A DNA stretch of 64,000 bases from UBA10438 sp964432155 (GCA_964432155.1 CAYSMF010000012.1:3189-67188); one strand, 5' to 3'. Positions 25,989 to 35,057 are shown, numbered from the stretch's first letter. A program made the numbers and translations. Notes: generated by a model not told the origin, from the sequence alone.

Positions 25989-28861
25989 CGGCTGACGCCA
26001 AAACCGACTGTGCTCATACCACGATAGGTCGTCATGCGCAAGAAGTAGGTGCCCGATGCGATGCTCGGCAACATGATTGTGCGCGGATGTGTGCCTGTCG
26101 GGACGTTGAGCTCGTCGAGCACAACAGCAACGGTACGTCCAACAACGTCAACCACATCGATAAGCACAGGCGACGGTGAGGTGACGGTGAAAATGATTGA
26201 TGTCGCACCAGGACGAACAAGCGGCATGTTCTCAACGAAGATGATGCGATCCTGCGTCGGCGATACTGCAAACTCAGACGCATTGAACCCCAAGTCGCGC
26301 GCTGCTCGACGAGTAGAGCGAATACTTGATTCGATATCCTCGTAGGTCGAGCCACCACTCAGTACGAAACACACCTGTTGTGTTTGCCCCGGCTCGAGAC
26401 GGAATGGTCCGCCGCCGATCACGCCAGAGACATCTGTGATGCGGGAGTTGGCGCGACGAATGCCCCCTGACATCATAAGCCACTTTTCGGCGCGCAGGAA
26501 ATTATCGTAGATGCTCGGAGTTCCCGGTCCACCCTCGTTATCGACGGCATAGAAATTGGTCGGAAGGGGCGAGATCATCGCCACGCCAATAGAAGGCAGT
26601 GTAGCGTCCTTGGTGTTTTGAAACAAGCCAATCCCACTTCGTGTGTCGTATGCACAGCCGTTGTTCGCACCCATCGGACCGATATCGAAATCAAAGAAGT
26701 AGCTCACGTAGATGTCATTCAGAGCCGTGTCCATACGATTGCGCACATCGAGGGCAACGAGAATGGCGTCGCGAAGCGAATCTGCTGTGAACGCATACAC
26801 CTGCTTGCTAACGTCAACGCCCACAGGGAAGGGGTCTATGCTATCAGAGAATGATGTGACGACGCGCTCACCCGGAGCGATGAATGCATTGCGGTGTTCG
26901 GCGACTGATCGAATCCCGAACAGCATGTCTTTGGTGTCCGTAGCCGCCCCTCGTGCAACATTGGGTAGATCGCGGGGCTGTGTGCCAATCATCAAGGCCC
27001 CCTCAAAGAGGATGTTCTCGCTACCCTTGTAGGTAAGGCCTACGCCTTGCATGTTCGATGGATAGTCGTTGAAGCCAATGTTGCCAATGGAGTTGATCGT
27101 CGTAGCAATGTTGTTCGCACGAATGGTGCGGTATGTTGGGTTCACCGTGGTCGTGATCAGCTGCCGGCTTACGATTGTATCGCCGTCATAGATCAACGCT
27201 AACAGGCGAAGTTCTCCATCATACGTTGCATCGTCGGGGATGATGCTTGTGAACGCATTCGTAAGAGTGCGTGTCTCACCCGATTGCACTTCGCCAACGA
27301 AGACAGAGTCGACAACGAGAATTGGTGCGAAGGTGGATGGGGCAGGCACGACCTTCACCGCACAGTTCTGCAGTGAAGCGAGCTGATTGCTTATGGTAAT
27401 CGACACGAGGCATTCATCACGTGGCTGAAGGAAACCATTGCCATCGCGGTCGACAACGTCCCATGCGGTAACGGTTGCCCAGCGTGGGTTTGATTGCGCA
27501 AGCGAGCGACGTGCGTTGACACGTCCAACACCGAACTGCCCGACAAACACAGCGTTGAGACTATCGATGTTGTCGCACCCAACCTTCATCGCTGCATGCG
27601 TTTGTGCGGGCGTGAACGATGGGAATCGCATGCGCACCATCGCAGCTACACCTGCAGCTACAGGCGATGCCATCGATGTGCCGTCGAAGAAGTCGTATGC
27701 ATCACCAGGGACTGTTGAGTAGATCGCAACACCAGGAGCGCATACGTCAACACTGTTGTGTGTGTTCGTGAAATACGCCAGCTTATCGTTGTCGTTCGTT
27801 GCAGCTACCGAGAGCACTTCGGGATATGCAGCTGGATAGAAGGCCATCGACGATCCGTCGTTGCCTGCAGCAGCAACAACGAGTGCGCCTAGGCTGGCTG
27901 CTTCTTGGATGACTTCGCGATCGGCTGATGACGATGAGCCACTCCCAAACGAGCAGTTGATGACAGAGGCGCCCATCGATGCGGCGTACAGAATGCCGTC
28001 GGCAGAGTTCGCTACGGTCGTCGACTGCGGATCGTCGCGTCCAATCTTAATGGGAAGCACACGAACGTTGATGGCAACGCCAGCGCCACCGACATTGTTG
28101 TTTGCGATCTCTGCGATGATGCCGCCAACGTGCGTGCCATGGCTATTGCCGGGTAGTGGCGAATTGTCAGGCGTTTGTCCATCAGCGCCGACAAAGTCCC
28201 AGCCGAAGAAATCGTCAACAAACCCATTGCCATCGTCATCAACACCATTGCTTCGACGGTCGACGCCATTGGCATCGAGACCCATCTCTCCTTGATTGCG
28301 CCATGTGTTTGCTCCGAGGTCCACGTGCGTTGTGTCGATACCTGTGTCGATCACGCCCACAACAATCGACGCATCGGGAGGCAGCAGTGGCCATGCCTCG
28401 AAACTCTTGATGATCTGGTGGTGGTATTGACGATTCACATCGGGATCGTTTGGCGTATCAACGAGTCGTTGAATGGCAAGGGGCTCGGCATACTCCACAT
28501 CAGGATGCGAGGCGAGCTTCCGTGCTGCGAGTGCAGCATCAATCTCGCGCGCGTACGTCACGATCGCAATGCGTGTGATGCGCAGGGATGTCGGCGTGAT
28601 GCGCGGTTGATTGCGTCGCGCATAGGCATACTCAACGGCCTTCAACGTTGCGTCGGAGACATACCCGCGCGACGTGTGCGATCCGAGAATCTGTGTGAGA
28701 TCTGCGAACTCTCCGCGGCGTCCGTTCGACTGCCACTCGAGGAACGACGGGGAATCAGTCTTCCATGCAACAACAACGGTCTTGGGCTCGAACTCGGCAG
28801 CGCATGGCTGCGTTATGAGCAGTGTGAGCGCCAGAGTGATGAGGCCAACAACGTTGCGCAT
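25985..28861 (-). CDS. Secreted subtilisin-like serine protease with T9SS-type sorting domain
   Basis: 958 residues with a signal peptide (GLITLALTLLITQPCAA). A propeptide-like inhibitor region (about 25-130) precedes the S8 domain: D172 in VIDTGIDTTHVD, H241 in NSHGTHVGG, S396 in FDGTSMASPVAAG, and oxyanion Asn in AAAGNDG. An Asp/Gly-rich insert with DDDGNGFVDDF may bind calcium. A large beta-rich middle follows, then a C-terminal domain ending in SGTYFLRMTTYRGMSTVGFGVSR, the pattern of type A T9SS cargo. It is probably released or surface-anchored. It overlaps the next gene by one base. Confidence 0.9.
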   Translation of the reverse strand: MRNVVGLITLALTLLITQPCAAEFEPKTVVVAWKTDSPSFLEWQSNGRRGEFADLTQILGSHTSRGYVSDATLKAVEYAYARRNQPRITPTSLRITRIAIVTYAREIDAALAARKLASHPDVEYAEPLAIQRLVDTPNDPDVNRQYHHQIIKSFEAWPLLPPDASIVVGVIDTGIDTTHVDLGANTWRNQGEMGLDANGVDRRSNGVDDDGNGFVDDFFGWDFVGADGQTPDNSPLPGNSHGTHVGGIIAEIANNNVGGAGVAINVRVLPIKIGRDDPQSTTVANSADGILYAASMGASVINCSFGSGSSSSADREVIQEAASLGALVVAAAGNDGSSMAFYPAAYPEVLSVAATNDNDKLAYFTNTHNSVDVCAPGVAIYSTVPGDAYDFFDGTSMASPVAAGVAAMVRMRFPSFTPAQTHAAMKVGCDNIDSLNAVFVGQFGVGRVNARRSLAQSNPRWATVTAWDVVDRDGNGFLQPRDECLVSITISNQLASLQNCAVKVVPAPSTFAPILVVDSVFVGEVQSGETRTLTNAFTSIIPDDATYDGELRLLALIYDGDTIVSRQLITTTVNPTYRTIRANNIATTINSIGNIGFNDYPSNMQGVGLTYKGSENILFEGALMIGTQPRDLPNVARGAATDTKDMLFGIRSVAEHRNAFIAPGERVVTSFSDSIDPFPVGVDVSKQVYAFTADSLRDAILVALDVRNRMDTALNDIYVSYFFDFDIGPMGANNGCAYDTRSGIGLFQNTKDATLPSIGVAMISPLPTNFYAVDNEGGPGTPSIYDNFLRAEKWLMMSGGIRRANSRITDVSGVIGGGPFRLEPGQTQQVCFVLSGGSTYEDIESSIRSTRRAARDLGFNASEFAVSPTQDRIIFVENMPLVRPGATSIIFTVTSPSPVLIDVVDVVGRTVAVVLDELNVPTGTHPRTIMLPSIASGTYFLRMTTYRGMSTVGFGVSR

Positions 28862-29631
28862 TATCTACCCTTCCATGTGATCCGCTTGCGCATAATGCGC
28901 TGATTGCCGAGTCGCACTTCAGCGATGTATTCGCCGTCGAGAACGGGCTTCCCATTCACATCGCGTCCGTCCCACGTGAGCGTGTACGCTCCAGGTGCTT
29001 GTATGCCGCGGAATGGTTGGCTTACAGCAATGGCTTGTGTTGAATACACCACAATGTCGACTTCGATTGTTTCATCGACGACGTAGCGAATCTCGGGGCT
29101 CACGTCTTCGGCAAGACCGAACAGACGTGCAATGTCGCCGAAGCTGACAGATGCATTGCCTGTGCCCATCGGCCACAGCAACACACCAGGCACATACATC
29201 GCATTGGCAATCGTCAGCTGATACTGTGTTCGCTCTTGCGGTGTTGGCTGTAGAATCGAAGCCGGAATATTCATCGTGGCGCGAATCTGCTCCCATATTG
29301 ACGGACGTCGATCGAGTTCAGCACGGTACCGCAGGTAGGACGACGTCTCTTGCAGGGAGGCTGCAAACCGACGAGCAGCTGGAACACGCAGAGCCATCGC
29401 CGCAGCGTAGGCGGAATCCTGCTCGGCAGTTGAGCGTGTGCGAATCTCACCGGGGATTGCCAAGCGCGAATCGTCGTAGGTCGAGTCAGCCATGAGAAAC
29501 TCGGCAGGGCTGAGCACGCGCGGCTGTATTGCTCCGCTCTTTGACGAGGGCTGCGCATGCAGGTGTGATGCTGCCGCAATCACAAGCGCAGCCGACACAG
29601 CTAAAAAACGAGGAGAGAAGCAACGTATCAT
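28861..29631 (-). CDS. Secreted protein with C-terminal FlgD-like Ig module
   Basis: 256 residues from the ATG at 29631, which starts the signal peptide (PRFLAVSAALVIAAASHLHA). The middle is helical with no known motif. The last 60 residues (GAYTLTWDGRDVNGKPVLDGEYIAEVRL) are a FlgD_ig or gingipain-type beta-sandwich. Its stop and the ATG of the subtilase gene share one base, so the two are made together; a chaperone, anchoring or inhibitor role is inference only. Confidence 0.68.
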   Translation of the reverse strand: MIRCFSPRFLAVSAALVIAAASHLHAQPSSKSGAIQPRVLSPAEFLMADSTYDDSRLAIPGEIRTRSTAEQDSAYAAAMALRVPAARRFAASLQETSSYLRYRAELDRRPSIWEQIRATMNIPASILQPTPQERTQYQLTIANAMYVPGVLLWPMGTGNASVSFGDIARLFGLAEDVSPEIRYVVDETIEVDIVVYSTQAIAVSQPFRGIQAPGAYTLTWDGRDVNGKPVLDGEYIAEVRLGNQRIMRKRITWKGR

Positions 29632-29640
29632 GAATGACCG

Positions 29641-29679
29641 AAAAATACAGAAGCCGTCATGACTGGTCACGACGGCTTC
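29641..29679 (-). terminator. Rho-independent terminator after rpsA
   Basis: On the minus strand GAAGCCGTCGTGAC pairs with GTCATGACGGCTTC (14 bp, one wobble) and is followed by TGTATTTTT. It sits between the rpsA stop and the start of the next minus-strand gene. Confidence 0.85.
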
Positions 29680-29705
29680 GGAATGATTCGCGTGTAGGCG
29701 AGAAG

Positions 29706-31157
29706 TTACTGTTTGAGAATTGACGCATCCTTGAGCATGTCGCCGAGCGTCACGGCAGGGGAGGACGGGATATTGACCGATGGGCCGCGATCACCACGGT
29801 CACCACGATCGCCACGCTCAGAGCGCTCTGGTCGTGAATCGTCCTGCTGCTGACCACCAATGCTGCCGTCTTCGCCCTTCATGGCCAGGATCAGCGATGC
29901 ATTCTCAGGTGTGCAGTCGACAATCACACATGTGATCGTATCGCCAGCATTTACCTGGACCTTCTGTCCGCGACCTGCGTTGAGGATCTTTGAGCGCGGC
30001 ATGAAACCATCGAATGCGTCCGCAATGCGGACAACCGCCCCTTGCGTGCTCACGTTCTGCACGACGCCTTGCGTCTCAGAGCCGATTGGCAGCGTTGTAG
30101 GAAGCGTCAACCATGGATTCTCGAGAGTCTGCTTGTAGCCGAGGGCAAGCTGGTGCTTCTCTTCATTTGTTGAGAGCACAACAACGTCGATTTCTTGATT
30201 GACATTGATTACTTCTGACGGATGCTTCACGCGGCGCGTCCAGCTGAGCTCGCTGATGCGGAGCAAGCCTTCGATCTTCGGTGCTACTTGAACGTAGGCA
30301 CCAAAGTCGGTGATGCGGCGAACTGTACCCTTGAGCTTCATGCCAACGGTAAACTTCTCAGCGGCACCCTTCCATGGATCTTCTTCATGTTCCTTGTGCG
30401 AGAGCGACAGCTTGCGCTTTTCGCGATCGATTTCCGACACTGTAACCTTGAGCTTATCGCCCTTCTTTACAACGTCAGCTGGATTCTCGACGCGTGAGCG
30501 TGACAGACGAGACACGTGGACAAGACCTTCGACACCACCAATATTGACGAATGCACCAAATGGTGTTACCGACGAAACAACGCCGTCGTAGACGCCGCCT
30601 TGTTGAATGCCATTCCAGAACTCGTCAAGCAGGATCTCGCGACGTGTGACCACGGCTGACTTGTATCCTGTGTCATCTGATTGGAGTTCGTGAACCTTCA
30701 CACGGATTGTCTGACCAAGCAGGCCGTTGAGATCTTCTTCCGTGACATTCTTGCGAACACCAAAGTGCGATGCTGGCAAGAAGATGCGCAGTCCGTTGAA
30801 CTCGCCACGCAGACCACCCTTGACGCGCTCGGCGATCGTCACATCGAATGCCGTGCCCGCTGTCTTGAATCCCTCGAGCGTTGCATAGGCTTCATCGCGT
30901 TGCTTCCGCTCTTCCTCCTTACGCTTTCGCTCTTCTTCGCGCTTCGCTGCTTGCTCGGCCTTTTCGGCCTCGCTCAGTTGCGGTGCAGCCTCGGCAGCAG
31001 GGGCTGGAGCAGCCTCGATAGCAGCTGCAGGTGCAGCTTCTGTCGGGGCAGGGCTTGCCGCCTCTGCGTGAGGTTCCGAAGGTGGTTGTGGTGCAGAAAC
31101 CTCAGGGGTGTGAGGTACTTCTGGCATCTCTGCGGAGTCGTTGGTCTGTTCGGACAT
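29706..31157 (-). CDS. rpsA: 30S ribosomal protein S1 (four S1 domains)
   Basis: 483 residues from the ATG at 31157; a TTG 18 bases upstream is the other choice. An acidic Ala/Glu/Pro-rich tail of about 80 residues and a charged coiled-coil run (EKAEQAAKREEERKRKEEER) come first. Four S1 RNA-binding domains follow (about 95-180, 185-260, 275-345, 360-430), then a GDRGDRGDRG-rich end. E. coli S1 has six domains; the shorter form fits Bacteroidota-like proteins. It helps mRNA bind the ribosome. Divergent from rpsF. Confidence 0.85.
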   Translation of the reverse strand: MSEQTNDSAEMPEVPHTPEVSAPQPPSEPHAEAASPAPTEAAPAAAIEAAPAPAAEAAPQLSEAEKAEQAAKREEERKRKEEERKQRDEAYATLEGFKTAGTAFDVTIAERVKGGLRGEFNGLRIFLPASHFGVRKNVTEEDLNGLLGQTIRVKVHELQSDDTGYKSAVVTRREILLDEFWNGIQQGGVYDGVVSSVTPFGAFVNIGGVEGLVHVSRLSRSRVENPADVVKKGDKLKVTVSEIDREKRKLSLSHKEHEEDPWKGAAEKFTVGMKLKGTVRRITDFGAYVQVAPKIEGLLRISELSWTRRVKHPSEVINVNQEIDVVVLSTNEEKHQLALGYKQTLENPWLTLPTTLPIGSETQGVVQNVSTQGAVVRIADAFDGFMPRSKILNAGRGQKVQVNAGDTITCVIVDCTPENASLILAMKGEDGSIGGQQQDDSRPERSERGDRGDRGDRGPSVNIPSSPAVTLGDMLKDASILKQ

Positions 31158-31235
31158 AACCTGATCGAAGAACAAATGGAGGAAGTGAAAAGCTCACCTT
31201 GCGGGTGATCGTGTCCCTACCAGATGGCAGGGCTA

Positions 31236-31243
31236 CGAAGATA
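31236..31243 (-). promoter_or_regulatory. -7-like box TATCTTCG of rpsA
   Basis: The minus strand reads TATCTTCG, 78 bases before the rpsA ATG. It is identical to the box upstream of ansA. Confidence 0.4.
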
Positions 31244-31287
31244 CAGGAAAACCCTCCACTCAGCACCCGAGGGGATTTCGGTAGGCG

Positions 31288-31319
31288 TTTGGGATTCCGG
31301 GATCCCTGCCGTATGTTTG
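31288..31319 (+). promoter_or_regulatory. Bacteroidota promoter of rpsF-rplI (TTTG, 20 bases, TATGTTTG)
   Basis: TTTG at 31288-31291 and TATGTTTG at 31312-31319 are separated by 20 bases, as in the classical Bacteroides consensus. This is the only box in the window with a clear -33 element. It predicts a 5' leader of about 70 bases for rpsF. Confidence 0.6.
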
Positions 31320-31348
31320 TCGGCTACAATCCAAGTAACCCTGCCGTT

Positions 31349-31394
31349 GGTCTGGACGCCGACGGCTGCGCAAGGCAACCATAGGAGGTCCACC
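31349..31394 (+). promoter_or_regulatory. Possible S6 autoregulatory leader hairpin over the ribosome binding site
   Basis: GGT (31349-31351) and GGAC (31354-31357), with a CT bulge between, can pair with GTCC (31388-31391) and ACC (31392-31394) directly before the ATG. The loop holds GCCGACGGC, and the AGGAGG ribosome binding site (31383-31388) abuts and partly enters the stem. S6 leaders that bind S6:S18 are known in many bacteria and carry a CCG-containing bulge. This one is a candidate only. Confidence 0.35.
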
Positions 31395-31784
31395 ATGAGT
31401 GTTCGTCGCCTGTACGAAACCACATACATCATCAATGCGGCCCTTGAGGACGCAGAGATCGACGCCGTCGCTGCGCGCGTCAATGCATTCCTCGAAGAAA
31501 ACGGCTCGACGCTGGTTGAAGTAAACAAGATGGGCCGTCGCCGTCTTGCCTACCCAATCAAGAAGAAGTACAACGGCTTCTACGTCTACACGGCGTTCGA
31601 GGCACCATCGGCGACACTTCCGATGCTCGAGAAGTTCTTCTTCCTCGAAGAAGCGGTGATCCGTCACCTCTCTCTGCAGCTTGATCCAAAGCTTCGCGAG
31701 TTCCGCAAGGTTCGCGCAGAAGCACAAGCTCTGCGTGCCGCACAAATGGCTGAAGCAGCCAAGAATGGCTCGCCAACACTTTAA
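31395..31784 (+). CDS. rpsF: 30S ribosomal protein S6
   Basis: 129 residues from the ATG at 31395, preceded by AGGAGG 6 bases upstream, one of the strongest ribosome binding sites in the window. The S6 ferredoxin-like fold is shown by YETTYIINAALEDAEI, NKMGRRRLAYPIKKKYNGFYV and VIRHLSLQLD. The C-terminal 25 residues are an Ala/Glu-rich tail. In this cluster rpsR and ssb, often found between rpsF and rplI, are missing; rplI follows directly after 24 bases. Confidence 0.96.
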   Translation: MSVRRLYETTYIINAALEDAEIDAVAARVNAFLEENGSTLVEVNKMGRRRLAYPIKKKYNGFYVYTAFEAPSATLPMLEKFFFLEEAVIRHLSLQLDPKLREFRKVRAEAQALRAAQMAEAAKNGSPTL

Positions 31785-31808
31785 TCACCCTCGAATCCAG
31801 GTACGACC

Positions 31809-32255
31809 ATGAAAATCATTCTTCGTCAAGACGTAGAAAACCTGGGCGCCATCGGTGAGATCGTCACGGTGAAGCCAGGTTATGCCCGCAACTTTTTGAT
31901 CCCGAACCAACTCGCGTACGTAGCATCGGCCGGTGCGATGCGTGCTCTCGAATCAGAGAAGAAGCAGTACGAACAGAAGATGGCAAAGGCTCGCCAGCAC
32001 GCCGAAGTGGTTGCTGGTCAGCTTGCTGAACTTCAAATCACCATCTCAATGCAGGTTGGTGAAGAAGGCCGCATCTTCGGATCGGTTACTGCTCCGATGA
32101 TCGCGCAAGAGCTCGAGCTTCGCGGGTTCCATGTGGATCGCCGCAACATCATGATTGACGAGCAGATCAAGACGCTCGGCATCTTTGAAGTCAAGGTGAA
32201 GCTCCACAGCGACGTGATCGCTCCACTCAAGGTGTGGGTGATCGGTCAGGAGTAA
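31809..32255 (+). CDS. rplI: 50S ribosomal protein L9
   Basis: 148 residues. The N-terminal domain begins MKIILRQDVENLGAIGEIVTVKPGYARNFLIP, the L9 signature. A long charged connecting helix is at about 40-75, and the C-terminal domain has GRIFGSVTAPMIAQEL. It binds 23S rRNA at the base of the L1 stalk. Followed by a strong terminator, so rpsF-rplI is a two-gene unit. Confidence 0.97.
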   Translation: MKIILRQDVENLGAIGEIVTVKPGYARNFLIPNQLAYVASAGAMRALESEKKQYEQKMAKARQHAEVVAGQLAELQITISMQVGEEGRIFGSVTAPMIAQELELRGFHVDRRNIMIDEQIKTLGIFEVKVKLHSDVIAPLKVWVIGQE

Positions 32256-32280
32256 TTCGACTGTCAATCGACATTTCAAC

Positions 32281-32313
32281 AAAGCCCGTACGAACCTTCG
32301 TGCGGGCTTTTGT
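32281..32313 (+). terminator. Rho-independent terminator after rplI
   Basis: AAAGCCCGTACGAA and TTCGTGCGGGCTTT form an almost perfect stem around a short loop. GGGCTTTTGTGTTT gives the T-rich end on the plus strand. Confidence 0.88.
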
Positions 32314-32325
32314 GTTTCTACCCGC

Positions 32326-33204
32326 ATGAAACGATACATCATTACCGGTGGAACCGGTTTCCTCGGACGTGCCATCACCGCAGCGCTCACGAAGCGTGGC
32401 GATGAGGTGGTGTGCATCACGCGCGGACGCAGCAACGGTGCAAACCTCCGCACGTGGGACGAACTGCCTTCGCTGGTACACGGCGCTCAGGCGGTGATCA
32501 ACCTCGCTGGCTCGAGTGTTGGTGGACCTCGTTGGTCGGCTCGCGTTCGGCACGAGATTCTCACGAGTCGAACCGAATCGACGCGGAAGGTGGTCGATGC
32601 CATTCGTCAAACAGATGCTCCACCTGCATTGATCAGCGCCTCTGCCGTTGGGATTTACGGGAACACGATGATCCCGAGCAACGAAGCGCTCCCGGCCGGA
32701 CAGACCTTCCTTGCTGAAGTCACGGCTGCATGGGAACGTGAAGCCGAACGCGCTCGTCCGTACACGCGCGTGTGCACGATGCGAATTGGGGTGGTGTTGG
32801 ACCCTCGGGAGGGGGCTCTCCCAAAAATGGCATTGCCCATGAAGCTCGGCCTGGGTGGTCCGCTCGGATCGGGTCGACAACACCTGCCGTGGGTGCACCG
32901 CGACGATGTTGTCGCAGCATTTCTCTGGGCAGCAGACGACGCCTCGGCGTTCGGTCCATACAATGTGGTTGCACCAGAAACCGTGACAATGCGTCAGTTT
33001 GCCGCGACGCTCGGGAAGGTTCTGCATCGACCATCATGGTTGCCAGTTCCAAGTCCGGCACTGCGCCTGCTTCTGGGCAAGCAAGCAGATGTCGTATTGC
33101 ACGGACAGTATGTGATTCCAAGCCGTTTGCTCGGCACGCCGTTCCGCTTCACGCATCCGTCACTAGACGAAGCATTACGTGATCTGCTCGGCAAAGCCCC
33201 TTGA
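32326..33204 (+). CDS. TIGR01777-family (YfcH-like) sugar-nucleotide epimerase-like protein
   Basis: 292 residues. The NAD(P)-binding motif is ITGGTGFLGRAI at the N terminus, then a catalytic region with SASAVGIYG (the SDR Tyr in VGIYG). Family signatures include INLAGSSVGGPRWS, ILTSRTESTRKVVDAI and HLPWVHRDDVV. The C-terminal DUF1731 segment (PSWLPVPSPALRLLLGKQADVVLHGQYVIPSRLL) closes it. The substrate is unknown for the family. It starts 13 bases after the rplI terminator and has no visible promoter box. Confidence 0.9.
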   Translation: MKRYIITGGTGFLGRAITAALTKRGDEVVCITRGRSNGANLRTWDELPSLVHGAQAVINLAGSSVGGPRWSARVRHEILTSRTESTRKVVDAIRQTDAPPALISASAVGIYGNTMIPSNEALPAGQTFLAEVTAAWEREAERARPYTRVCTMRIGVVLDPREGALPKMALPMKLGLGGPLGSGRQHLPWVHRDDVVAAFLWAADDASAFGPYNVVAPETVTMRQFAATLGKVLHRPSWLPVPSPALRLLLGKQADVVLHGQYVIPSRLLGTPFRFTHPSLDEALRDLLGKAP

Positions 33205-33265
33205 ACTTTTTTGGTTAACTTGCACGCCTTCAATACCGAAATAATATCCAGCCAGGAAGAGTTGC

Positions 33266-33865
33266 ATGAGCATCGAAGTTGTCATGCCCAAGATGGGCGA
33301 GTCGATCCAAGAAGGTAAAATCCTTCGTTGGGTAAAGAACGTTGGCGACAAGGTTGAGCGTGACGAGGTTATCCTCGAAATCTCAACCGATAAGGTGGAC
33401 ACAGAAGTGCCATCGCCATCAGCGGGCGTGATCACACAGATCATGTTCCAAGAAGGCGACACAGTCGAAGTTGGCAAGGTTATCTGCGTGCTTAGCGGCG
33501 ATGGCGCAGCAGCAGCGGCTCCAGCACCAGCTCCTGCAGCGGCGGCACCAGCACCAGCTCCAGTCCCTGTGGCTCCTGCTCCTGCACCAACTCCAACTCC
33601 AGCTCCTGCGGCAGCTGCTCCAGCAGCGGGCGGTGGTGAGATCGACGTTGTGATGCCGAAGATGGGCGAGTCGATCCAAGAGGGCAAGGTCCTTCGTTGG
33701 GTGAAGAAGGTTGGCGACAAGATCGAGCGCGACGAAGTGCTGCTCGAGATTTCGACAGATAAGGTTGATACAGAAGTTCCATCTCCAGCAGCGGGTACGC
33801 TCGTTGCTATCCTCGCAAATGAGGGAGATGTTGTTGAAGTTGGCAAGGTCGTTGCACGCCTGTCA
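33266..33865 (+). repeat. Internal duplication: two near-identical lipoyl domain coding copies
   Basis: Copy 1 covers about 33275-33420 and copy 2 about 33647-33792. They differ mostly at third codon positions, e.g. AAGAAGGTAAAATCC against AAGAGGGCAAGGTCC. The protein segments MPKMGESIQEGK and EISTDKVDTEVPSP are repeated unchanged. Confidence 0.85.
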
Positions 33866-34972
33866 TCGGGCGCAGCAGCACCAGCTGCCGCTCCGGCACC
33901 AGCACCGGCTCCGGTTGCAGCAGCTCCTGCACCTGTTGCAGCAGCTCCTGCTGCAGCTCCGGTAGCAGCGGTTAACGTTGCGCACGCTGCAACGTCAAGC
34001 GTTCCACGTCAGTCGGGCTCGCGTTTCTACTCGCCCCTTGTCCGTAGCATCGCAGCAGCTGAGAACATCTCGGTTGCAGAACTCGATAGCATTCCGGGCA
34101 CAGGCATCGAAGGTCGCGTGACGAAGAACGACGTCATGGGCTATCTCGCACGTCGCGGTACGGGAGCACCAGCTCCGGTTGCACCTGCACCTGCGCCAAT
34201 GGCAGCAGCACCTGCTGCACCAGTTGCAGCAGCGCCTGCTCCAACGGTACTCACGGGCGGTCAATCAGAAGTTATCCCGATGGATCGTATGCGTCAGCTT
34301 ATCGCTGAGCACATGGTTCGCTCGAAGCACACATCGCCACACGTCACAAGCGTCGCTGAAGTGGACGTGACGGGTATCGTGAAGCTTCGTGAAAAGGTGA
34401 AGGATGCGTTCCAGAAGCGCGAAGGCATGAAGCTGACGTACAACCCATTCTTCGGATGGGCTGTGTGCGAAGGTGTGAAGGCGTTTCCACGTATCAACGT
34501 GAGCGTTGATGGAACGAATATCATCCAGCACAAGCGCGTGAACCTCGGTATGGCAACGGCGTTGCCAGATGGCAACCTCATTGTGCCAGTGATCAAGGGC
34601 GCGGAATCACTCAACATCACTGGTGTTGGACGTGCGATGCAGGATCTTGCCGATCGTGCACGCTCGAAGAAGCTGTCGCCAGATGATATCGCTGGTGGAA
34701 CAATCACGGTAACGAACGTTGGTTCGTTCGGCTCACTCTTCGGTACGCCGGTCATCAACCAACCACAGACATGTATCGTTGGTATTGGCGCAATCCAAAA
34801 GCGTCCGGTTGTTCGCGAACTCGATGGTGAGGATGTGATCGTAGTACGCAGCATGGTGTACTTGTCGATCACGTACGATCACCGCGTTATCGACGGTGCA
34901 CTTGCAACGCAAGCGCTCGCCGCAATGTGCCGCGCACTTGAGTCGGTAAACGAGAACACAGTAACGCTGTAA
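33266..34972 (+). CDS. 2-oxo acid dehydrogenase E2 with two lipoyl domains
   Basis: 568 residues. Two lipoyl domains carry the lipoylated lysines K43 and K166 in EISTDKVDTE. Pro/Ala-rich swinging linkers follow each (about 80-122 and 198-240). A peripheral-subunit-binding domain is near 258-295 (SPLVRSIAAAENISVAEL, GTGIEGRVTKNDV), a further Ala/Pro linker follows, and the acyltransferase core ends in TYDHRVIDGALATQAL (catalytic His and Asp). It transfers acyl groups to CoA. The 2-oxoglutarate, pyruvate or branched-chain type cannot be told; no E1 or E3 gene is adjacent. LipA later in the window makes its cofactor. Confidence 0.92.
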   Translation: MSIEVVMPKMGESIQEGKILRWVKNVGDKVERDEVILEISTDKVDTEVPSPSAGVITQIMFQEGDTVEVGKVICVLSGDGAAAAAPAPAPAAAAPAPAPVPVAPAPAPTPTPAPAAAAPAAGGGEIDVVMPKMGESIQEGKVLRWVKKVGDKIERDEVLLEISTDKVDTEVPSPAAGTLVAILANEGDVVEVGKVVARLSSGAAAPAAAPAPAPAPVAAAPAPVAAAPAAAPVAAVNVAHAATSSVPRQSGSRFYSPLVRSIAAAENISVAELDSIPGTGIEGRVTKNDVMGYLARRGTGAPAPVAPAPAPMAAAPAAPVAAAPAPTVLTGGQSEVIPMDRMRQLIAEHMVRSKHTSPHVTSVAEVDVTGIVKLREKVKDAFQKREGMKLTYNPFFGWAVCEGVKAFPRINVSVDGTNIIQHKRVNLGMATALPDGNLIVPVIKGAESLNITGVGRAMQDLADRARSKKLSPDDIAGGTITVTNVGSFGSLFGTPVINQPQTCIVGIGAIQKRPVVRELDGEDVIVVRSMVYLSITYDHRVIDGALATQALAAMCRALESVNENTVTL

Positions 34973-35000
34973 GAGCGTCAAACAAGCATGAATGATGATA

Positions 35001-35036
35001 GGGGCTCACGGTTCAACCGTGAGCCCTTTCTTGTTT
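35001..35036. terminator. Bidirectional terminator between E2 and dtd
   Basis: GGGCTCACGG, loop TTCAA, CCGTGAGCCC, then TTTCTTGTTT on the plus strand. It separates the E2 gene from the convergent dtd gene. The minus-strand tail is less T-rich. Confidence 0.82.
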
Positions 35037-35057
35037 GCATACGCTGCAACTTGGTGG

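Noticed and set aside
32227..33027. 266-codon frame on the minus strand
   Set aside because: Antisense to the TIGR01777 epimerase; composition is that of a shadow frame.
33480..34260. Low-complexity GCA/CCA-rich runs that look like simple repeats
   Set aside because: They are the Ala/Pro linkers of the E2 protein and keep the reading frame.
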